Under the pieces are notes generated by a model. The model was not told the DNA's origin, made no database searches, and worked only from the letters and a program-made list of their open reading frames with translations. From Utricularia gibba (Eukaryota > Streptophyta > Magnoliopsida > Lamiales > Lentibulariaceae), in assembly GCA_002189035.1 (NCBI GenBank), contig NEEC01000014.1, positions 3,081,731-3,145,730 of the forward strand: DNA of 64,000 bases, given 5' to 3'. Made by a program: the position numbers and the translations under genes. Shown piece by piece: positions 56,434-64,000 of the stretch. Position 1 is the first letter of the stretch. Every line of letters starts with the position of its first letter.

Positions 56434-56882
56434 AAGGGCCTATGGGAGAATCAACAAAGCGATGAGGCGTTAGGCGTAGAATTCAACCTTCTCAAAGTGG
56501 ATCAACTTGACTAGAAAAGGTCCATTATTTCCAAATACATTATTATTACTACTTTTCTTCTAAGAAGACCCAATCCTTCATCTATATAAGAAGGGCCTCA
56601 CTCTTGTTAAAAGGGAACTTGGATGGTAATCACTTTTCGGAGCAATGCTCCTTCTTTAAGTTCTTGTAGAACTTCAGACTTATCAAGTCTTGCTTGTGGT
56701 GTCTAGTGTGTGATATATCACTCCCAATTCCTTCCTTTATTCTGTGATTGTGGTACTATTTCATAGTTTGTGTTGCAAGGATCTTTCAAATCCTTGAGGG
56801 CCAACTTCTTTTCCTTGAGGGATTGCTTCTTCTAAACCAAGATCTGGTTTGCCAATCACTTGTTGATTGGAGGGTCGTATTA
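56434..56882 (+). repeat. Gypsy 5' LTR (truncated), right-arm copy
   Basis: Mirror of 22,497-22,945. Ends GGAGGGTCGTATTA before the PBS-like GGTGGTATCAAAGCC at 56,883-56,897. Confidence 0.65.
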
Positions 56883-57529
56883 GGTGGTATCAAAGCCAAT
56901 CTTTCTCTTCTTGATATCCTATCTATCTTGTTGTCGTTTCGTTCCAAAGAAAAGAAACCAATAAAAAACCCAGATCTAACTGATTTGCTTATCTTGTCTT
57001 TGCTTATCTCTTCCTCTGAAAAGAAAAACCAAAAGGGGGTTCCTTATCTTTGTTTGTTCTGTCCTATTCTTCTGGTTTGCTGCAAAAAGAAAAAAAAAAC
57101 GTGTTGAAGGAAGAAAGAAGGTTAGCAAATTGATTCCATTGAATTTTCTACTTACCAAACAATAGAAAAGTAAAAAAAAAAAAGTCTAGCCACTTAAATT
57201 CATTGAATCTTCAATTTACCAAACAAAATAAAAGTCAATATTGTACAACTTTGTCTATTGTCACACTTATATTCCATTTTAACTCTTTTTAATTGTCTAT
57301 CTACCTCTTTTGTACTAATTACAACAAGTTACCTTCTATCCTGGTATTCCTACTCTTACTTTATCATAATTACTATTTCCATCACCAACTCCTATATTGC
57401 TCATTTTCCTTATCTGACTGTTTAACCTATCCACCTTTATCTCTTTAAACCACACTTAGATTTTTAATTCTATCTTTCTTTCGTTGTTCTTTTTCCTTCT
57501 TTTTGTCTACACTTTTCTCTTGAAGTAGG
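56883..57529 (+). other. Gypsy leader and PBS, right-arm copy
   Basis: Mirror of 21,850-22,496: tRNA-Met-type PBS at the start and then an untranslated leader that ends at the gag ATG 57,530. Confidence 0.55.
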
Positions 57530-58171
57530 ATGTGGAGCTCTAATAACCCTACAGAAGAATCAAATGCTATGGATGCTCGTTTCTTATTCACTGCAATGCA
57601 AAGAGAGTTTAAGAGATTGCAGAGATGCATGGAGCAAATCCGCATCAAACTAGAGGAACATGATGAATCTCTCAAGAACATCAAAAAGCAAGGAGAGGAC
57701 AGTATCTCCAATGGTAGAACAAGAATTCCAACACACCATAGAACGAAGATATCAAAGAAATAATAAAAACTAAGGAGAAATAATAAAAACAAATCACGAT
57801 GCAAGATATGATAAAAACAACCTTGATGAGTATGATTCATCTGGAGGTGATGATATAGAATGAAGATATCAAAGAAATTGGAGGTCAAATCATGATGCAA
57901 GATATGATGAAAGACTAAGGGGTAGACACACACTGAATACAAAGAATTTGATAACATCAAGATGAAACACCTTCCTTTTCAAGGGAAAAACGATCCAAAT
58001 GCCAACTTGGAGTGGGAGACTCGTGTGGAGCACGTGTTTGATTGCCACAACTATTCTGAAGCCAAGAAGATCAAGCTTGCTGTTGTTGAGTTTACAGATT
58101 ATGCCATAACTTGGTGGGATAAAATAGTACTCAACAGAAGACAAAATGATGAAGAACCAATTCGTACTTGA
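57530..58171 (+). pseudogene. Chromovirus-like gypsy gag, right-arm copy
   Basis: Mirror of 21,208-21,849. N-terminal frame 57,530-57,763 and capsid start 57,962-58,171, with the duplicated, frame-broken part between them. Confidence 0.75.
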
Positions 58172-58250
58172 GAACAATTCTCAAATTGCGGTGCCAATCA
58201 GTAAAATTCGAGCCAACCAACTTATTGGACTCTAGAATGGATCTCAAATT
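58151..58250 (-). pseudogene. Copia gag N-terminal fragment, right-arm copy
   Basis: Mirror of 21,129-21,228, converging on the gypsy gag and sharing about 20 bp with its end. Confidence 0.7.
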
Positions 58251-59180
58251 TACGCTGGAAGAAGAGAAAACAAACACATCATGTAGTGTTCCTTAAATCA
58301 CATCTAACTGGTCTTTATTAAATGTGATATACTCCCACTATGTTTTTCGAGATGGCAGCCCCTTACTGACAAAATGAGAAAATCACATTTTCTTAGTGAG
58401 ACAGTGTCCCATTTCATTCATCTCCACCTTGCCTGTAGCCAACAAGCTTTAATGAATGAAACAGGTAGTCATGCCAATTGTATCTATGATACAACCACTG
58501 TATTATTGAGTCATCAACTCTTGATGTAAAAACTATTTACCTCAACCTTTCCTCCAATTTTACCAACCTTGGCTTTAGTCAACAAGTTGATAAAATTAGT
58601 TAAGCCAACCCACCGTGAATCTTAGTTATTTGATTCACTAAGCTTAGTTATTTGATTCCTCTCCTTATGTCAGTGGAAGGAATAAGCTTAGTTATTTGAT
58701 AGGGGATTTTTCCATAGGCAACACTTGCACTATAGATATCGATATCCTATCAGATAGGAATCCTGACAACCCTTGCCCTTTCGTTCATAACGCATCATTT
58801 CCCTCGATTTTCATACATAAAGCTCGAAAATCCTAATTGACCCTAGATGCCTTGGTCAGAAATAAATTATCAAACATCATATGCATCGATAATTCACCAA
58901 TATGATCATCATAATCAAAATTCGTGCAAAGGCCATCATGCCCCACGACTACACACATATAAAGCATCATCATGCTGCGCATATACACGTAAGATATGAT
59001 TCTCGAAAGCATCAATCATGAATAAAATTTCGTGCATCCTAAGGCAGCAAAACAATCCAAAATAACCAGATTTCGTGCATCACATGCTATTATGATGATC
59101 GCCAGCAAGGCTACATACGAGAACATCTCGCAATCACATGCTGTCACAATAATTGCCGGCAAGGCAACATACGAGAACAT
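58251..59180 (-). other. Leader-like sequence and 54-bp tandem repeat, right copy
   Basis: Mirror of 20,199-21,128. No gene recognised. Confidence 0.4.
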
Positions 59181-59324
59181 CTAACTCTCATGTTTCATTT
59201 TCAAGTAGAATTCATTTCTTCCTTCATGGCCTCTCTCCATTTCGGATTTTTTACAGCCATTTCAAATGATGTTGGATCTCCTGTCAATAATTCAGCCAAA
59301 AGATCAGCTACAGCATCTTGGACT
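59181..59324 (-). pseudogene. Copia RT N-terminal fragment, right-arm copy
   Basis: Mirror of 20,055-20,198. Confidence 0.75.
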
Positions 59325-60352
59325 AACCTATCTGATCACACCTGAAACGACCAACGCCCGGAGCATCCATTGTTTGCATTATTCGCGTCCTTGTAATTGT
59401 TGTTTCAGCCAGTGTGTCGTAAAGGGTTTTCACTTTGCGCTTCTTCAGTGTGCCAGTAGCCTCGCATCGCCATCTATCTTGCACCACCTCTAATTAGAGA
59501 TCCGCTGTCCTGCGCACAAGCGGCCATGCCTTCATGGGTTCTTCCTACTTTACACCATCCACGACCTTAGCTACCCTACCGGAGTGGTTTTGACTACCAG
59601 GTCGTCCTCCCTGAGCACTTCAATCCATCTCATTAGCCTCGTGTTCTTTTCCTTTTGAGTGAACGAGTACTTGTGACTCTTTTCACACTCGACTTCACCC
59701 AATGCAGGCAGTGCTTCCGTAACGAACATGCGAAAGCAACAACCGCTATTTCCACGTCATGAGTAGGGTAACTTTATTCATGAGGATTGGCTTCCTAGAG
59801 CCGGATGGTCTAATGCCTTCTTGCTGCATCAAGCACATCCTGAGATGCATCACTATGACTACCGATATTCCCTCCCATCGTAGGTTGTGTAAGGGTGTCT
59901 AGGGGAATGAAAACTGCGCTCACAAATCTCGGGCCATAAGTGTTTCGCTCCTTTCTTCGTCCACTCACGGAAGGAGTACTGCAATCCCTGAATGTCCTTT
60001 AAGAAACTTCCGATAGCAACCTGCCGTTTGCAACAACCTCGAAACCCCCTGTGCACTTTCAGCTTGAGGGGACACCGCCGCCACTGTATTTGTTCGAATC
60101 CACCGTGGCGCCTTCTGTTGACGCTTTGTGTCCATGAGACGAGGAACTTGAAAACCGGGAAATCATCTTTACTGAACTTGCCGTACAACTGACAGCCCGC
60201 AAACGCTGCAAACCGGCTCCAAGAAGCTGCCCATGCTGCTCCTCATCCCGGGGATAAATCAGAATAGCATATGAACACAATCACAGAGTCATCCACAGAA
60301 GCAACAAGCACACTTGTCCTTAACCCCATGAATACAACAGGGCGTTTGTTGA
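59325..60352 (-). pseudogene. Gypsy RT, RNase H and tether relic, right-arm copy
   Basis: Mirror of 19,020-20,054. Small losses relative to the left copy (two bases in ATATAT, single bases in GGGG, GG and ACAC) add frame shifts in RT and RNase H that the left copy does not have. Confidence 0.7.
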
Positions 60353-60653
60353 TCCAAAGGGAATCAGCGTGGACCCATAGTGAACATGTCTCGTCCTAGA
60401 TGACGTTTTCGGAATGTCCTCTGTGTCTTACGCTTTGCACATGATAACCTAAACTTAACTCCAACGATCGAAACGCCGTAGCACCAATAATGGATCATGT
60501 GGTTATCAACGGTCACTCTAGCCCCAAGACTCGTAGGACACTCTAGAACGCCTCTAAACCTCTTGAATTCCTTCTCGTCTCCAATGTTTTCCGTGTTGTG
60601 TTGGCCACCCTCGAAATCTTGAGAGGATCATGCCCCTAAGCCTCCTCAAATTC
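60353..60653 (-). other. Gypsy internal segment, right-arm copy
   Basis: Mirror of 18,720-19,019; no legible protein motif. Confidence 0.4.
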
Positions 60654-60658
60654 AGTAC

Positions 60659-62055
60659 TGTCAGGACCATGCCTAGGGCCAAGAGCATGAGACATGACTG
60701 CCAAACCCCATCAAACGTTAGGACTCAAGGCTACTTAACCCCTTTTGTAGCATGGAGAAATAACATTAAGTTGGCTACATATATATTAACTCGCAACCGT
60801 TCAAACATGCAAAAGGAACTATGTCCAGCCTACTTAGCACATTCCTCACAACATAGCTAAGGTTTCAACAGCTGTTCACGACATGCCACAACTTCTATGG
60901 GAAAACCTCTAGTTTGGTTGACCACCAGACCTTCAGCCATTCCCCTCTACACCTGGAACAAGTTAAAACATGAAGTGGTCATGCTACTGAAGTTTGGTAA
61001 AAGATAAACGTGCATGAAGTGAAGAAAGAGTGTTTGAGCATAAAATCTCAAAGCCAAGCACATATCCATGTAGTGAGTCCCATTCTCTATCTTTGCCCAA
61101 TCCCCTTGACCCTTCAACTTAGGCATCACCTCCAGATCTTAGGAAATGGCATGTATTGCCTAAGTCCTTTAGTAGTGTTCAGAAGAGCCACCAACCGAAC
61201 ACCACCTCTAAACTCAGACCATAGCATGCATAACGTGTTCCCTGGCCTTTCTTTTCTGGCTTACCCCATAGGGATGCCTCAGACATGTCTGACATATTTA
61301 GCCATGAATCCCATGGTTAAAACCATGTTGCTAGGAGCGTGGGTCCACACTCCTCTCCATTTCCTATCATAAGTTCATAGCACGTAGGGAAAAACATTGA
61401 GCACTCTATACACTTCAAAGGGAATACCCGTTTGGAAACTGACCAACAAGGGCACCTAATCCTTGGAAAATAACAAATTAGGTTCTGAAAGAAGAATTTT
61501 AGGGACTCTAAATAGATTTGAAGCATTAAGATCAGAAGGACGTGCCCTGCTGGACTTTTCACACAAAGAAGAACAGGGAAGAAAAACGGGTTAATGAAAA
61601 CATGAAAGAAATCTTTCTAAGACAACATATAACAACACATAGGCAATTAATCGCATATGTTCCAGAGAAGCATCAAGACATGCTTCTAAAAACAGTAGCA
61701 CTCATCCACTTACCTTCCTACAGAAGTAATCCCTTTCTTATGGCTAATTCCACGAAATTCCTTCCTCTTTAGCTCTAACACCCCCTTCCTTCCACAACTC
61801 TACTTCCTAAGGTATCTCCTCAACAACTCAAAGCAACTATATCCTCCAGAACTTAAGACTCCATGAGTCAGCATACCCTCTATCCTGAGGTTGCCATGTG
61901 GTCCTTCCTTTAGATAGCACTTGCTTCATCTTCATTGGTTAATAAAACAACCCCATACCGGTGTGGGCCCCATCCCTTATTGATTTCATACATAACCATG
62001 ATCATTAGAGAGGTAATATGCTAAACCCCAGCATTGGATGTCACAGACCATAACA
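60659..62055 (-). repeat. Gypsy solo LTR, right-arm copy
   Basis: Mirror of 17,303-18,714, flanked by AGTAC at 60,654-60,658 and 62,056-62,060. It is about 15 bp shorter than its partner because of scattered one- and two-base losses. Confidence 0.8.
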
Positions 62056-62060
62056 AGTAC

Positions 62061-62334
62061 ATATACCTCCCTATGCCTCAGGCATGTGAACTGCTCATGT
62101 GCTGCGTGCTGCATGCCTGCAATTGCGTTCAGCTCATAAGATGATTTTCAATGCGTATACAACTCAAGGTTCCCATTGATTTCATCAAATTATGCCCACT
62201 AACATTCCGAAAACGAGCACACAGTGCACCACAGCCGAGGGGTGCGAATAGAGTTCATGAAAATCGTTCTCAGCGTACGAACGGATATCCTGTTCTGATG
62301 TTCGCATGTCGACAGCAAACCGAGAGCTTGAAGT
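62061..62334 (-). other. Gypsy internal segment, right-arm copy
   Basis: Mirror of 17,024-17,297; unclassified. Confidence 0.45.
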
Positions 62335-63248
62335 TGTCATGACCATGACCAGGGACCATGACGCATGAGATACGAATGCCAAGCCTTAATGAACGCTAGG
62401 ATGAAGGGTAACGCAACTCTAATACAACGTGGTAAAATGTCATTATGTTGGTTACATATCCATGAACTCATACCAAAAGGAACTACGTTTCACCTACATA
62501 GCATATATCTCGTGACATTGTTGTCGTTTGTACAGCGTTTCGAAGACCCTGCACAACTTGTTACAGCCCAAACTCCTACTTCGGTTGATCACCACACCTT
62601 CAACTATTCTCCTGGAAGAAGCGTAAACAATATAGTGGTCATCCTACTACGATTAGGGTAAGAAGAAAATAAAGAGGTACGGAGGATAAAAACCAAGGAA
62701 CAAGCACATAACCACAAAGTGAGTCCCATAGTGCATATCTTCGATGAAATCCATTGACCTAGCCATCGCCTCCGTGTCTTAGCATTTTGGTCATGTGCTT
62801 TCGAAGTTCATGAGTGGTGATCCGAAGACCAACGAAGTCACCACCACCTCCAAACGCACACCCTATCATGGACAAACATGTTTTCCTTGCCCTTTTTGCG
62901 TGGCTAAGCCCATGAGGATGCCTCCGCACGTCTTTCATTTTTAGTCATGAATCCCATGGCTAAAACCTCGTTGCTACTGGCGTGGGTCAAAACCCGTCTC
63001 AATTTCGAACACATGTTCACATAGCACGTACGGAGGGAACCATGAATGTTCCCTACGCATCTATAGGGTAAAAACTCATTTGGGAAGCAAACAACAGGGT
63101 GCCTTGCCCATAAGCGGAATGGTTGAGGCATCCAGAAATGATTTCAAGGACTCTAAACGGAGTTTGAAGTACCAAATTAAACAAGAAAAGGACGTGGTCT
63201 TCTACACTCTTGACGCAACGAAGAACAAACAAGGAGAAATGGTTAAAA
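62335..63248 (-). repeat. Partial gypsy LTR, right-arm copy
   Basis: Mirror of 16,105-17,023. Starts TGTCATGACC on the plus strand. The same family abuts the copia at 44,453. Confidence 0.6.
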
Positions 63249-64000
63249 AAACACGGAAGAACTCTTTCCATTCCGGATCTCATTGCTTTTGGCAAAAAAC
63301 TGAAAAAATGTCAATGAAAATCGTTTGCCCCATGCAATTGCTTTTGGATCTCATTGCACCTGAGCGAGCTTGTTGATGGTTTCATGTTGTCCTACTGCAG
63401 GAAAATGTGATGTGAAACTTTGGTCAATCTGCCTAGATTAACCCTAATAGCATGGCTCTTCATGATTCATGGTATTCCCACTATGAGGTGCATTGTGATA
63501 TGATCAAACTTTCATTCGGGAATCTCCTTGCTTGTTGCTTCCCTCTAGGACTTAGGTATTTTTCTTCTTTAATGCTTTGGGATGTTGCACCAGCTTGCTC
63601 TCAAGTCATCATTCATTTTGTTGACAAACGGTTGTACATTGGTTCATATAAAGATCTTTGCTTCACTCCAATTGAGTTAGGATCAACTAACCTATCTTTT
63701 CACATCTCAAATGACCAACGCTCAGGACACCAAGTTTCTGCATTCTTCGTGTCCTTGTACTTGTCGTTTTAGCCAATGTGTCGTAAGGTTCTAACTTCGA
63801 GGTTCTTTAATTTGCTGTCATCGTGCACGCAAGCAGCCTTGCCTGATCGTTTCAATCCATTTCCTTAGACTCATGTTCTCTTCTTTTGAGTAAACAAGTA
63901 TTTCCAACTCTTAAAACACATGACTTCACCCCATGTAGATAGTGCTTCCATAACTTCAATGTGAAAGCAACAATTCCTATTTCTATGTCATGAGATTGGA
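63249..64000 (-). pseudogene. Gypsy RNase H to integrase relic, right-arm copy
   Basis: Mirror of 15,347-16,104; it continues beyond the window end. Stops and frame breaks throughout. Confidence 0.6.

Larger units (their letters stand above)
44454..64000. repeat. Large inverted repeat, right arm
   Basis: Reverse complement of 15,347-34,926. The arm is almost identical to its partner from 44.8 to about 59.5 kb. From about 59.5 kb to the end it is shortened by many one- and two-base losses in homopolymers and short repeats. The arm continues beyond the window. Confidence 0.95.

Noticed and set aside
1-64000. CRISPR array, tRNA genes, bacterial-type operons or a defence system
   Set aside because: No regularly spaced short repeats, no cloverleaf sequence with a CCA-type context, and no clusters of closely spaced intact genes. 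The window is plant retrotransposon DNA.
15347-64000. Simple hairpin-read artefact as the full explanation of the inverted repeat
   Set aside because: A fold-back read would give a mirror with almost no spacer and no unique junction. Here the spacer is 9.5 kb with its own content and the right edge falls on an LTR border. A repeat-mediated assembly join remains possible and is kept as an alternative.

Overview
The window looks like heterochromatic or intergenic DNA from a vascular plant, most likely an angiosperm. I see no host protein-coding gene, tRNA or operon. Almost every recognisable block is an LTR retrotransposon or a piece of one. At least three coding families are present: a Ty1/copia family (LTRs about 320 bp beginning TGTTGGAGATC), an Athila-like Ty3/gypsy element (LTR about 1.16 kb beginning TGTGATAACACC, PBS matching tRNA-Asp type), and chromovirus-like Ty3/gypsy families. 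There is also a Cassandra-like LTR carrying a 5S rRNA-derived core, which is known from vascular plants.

The dominant structure is a very large inverted repeat. Bases 15,347-34,926 reappear in reverse complement at 44,454-64,000, and the right arm runs off the window. Each visible arm is about 19.6 kb and the spacer is 9,527 bp. Paired features add up to 79,379-79,380 over the inner 15 kb of the arms; further out the sum drifts to 79,347.

Layout. 1-4,077: AT-rich, with a copia RT scrap at the start. 4,078-10,831: fragments of gypsy and copia elements, including a minus-strand chromovirus-like gypsy (3' LTR 7,864-8,450, pol to about 10,615) interrupted by the Cassandra-like LTR. 10,832-13,468: a 3'-truncated, internally deleted copia. 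13,469-15,303: gypsy gag scrap and an LTR-like repeat. 15,304-20,054: decayed gypsy pol and LTRs, with a solo LTR flanked by GTACT. 20,055-22,945: copia and gypsy gag/leader scraps. 22,946-24,752: the 3' half of a copia. 24,753-39,843: an Athila-like element (minus strand), split at 28,946-34,926 by a copia that is itself split by a 603-bp solo LTR. 39,844-44,453: spacer remainder with further gypsy and copia pieces. 44,454-64,000: mirror image of the left arm.

Order of events inferred from nesting: gypsy LTR, then copia, then Athila-like element, then copia (TSD AGATG), then solo LTR (TSD TTTAT), then formation of the inverted duplication. The two Athila LTRs differ by roughly 5% where I compared them, while the inner arms are nearly identical, so the duplication is much younger than the insertions. 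The left arm keeps the perfect target duplication of the copia. In the right arm the copia's 5' LTR is joined to unrelated gypsy LTR sequence, so the inner breakpoint lies at or inside a copia LTR. LTR-LTR recombination is the simplest explanation, but an assembly join through a repeat is not excluded. No element looks autonomous: stops, frameshifts and lost catalytic residues are seen in all of them.
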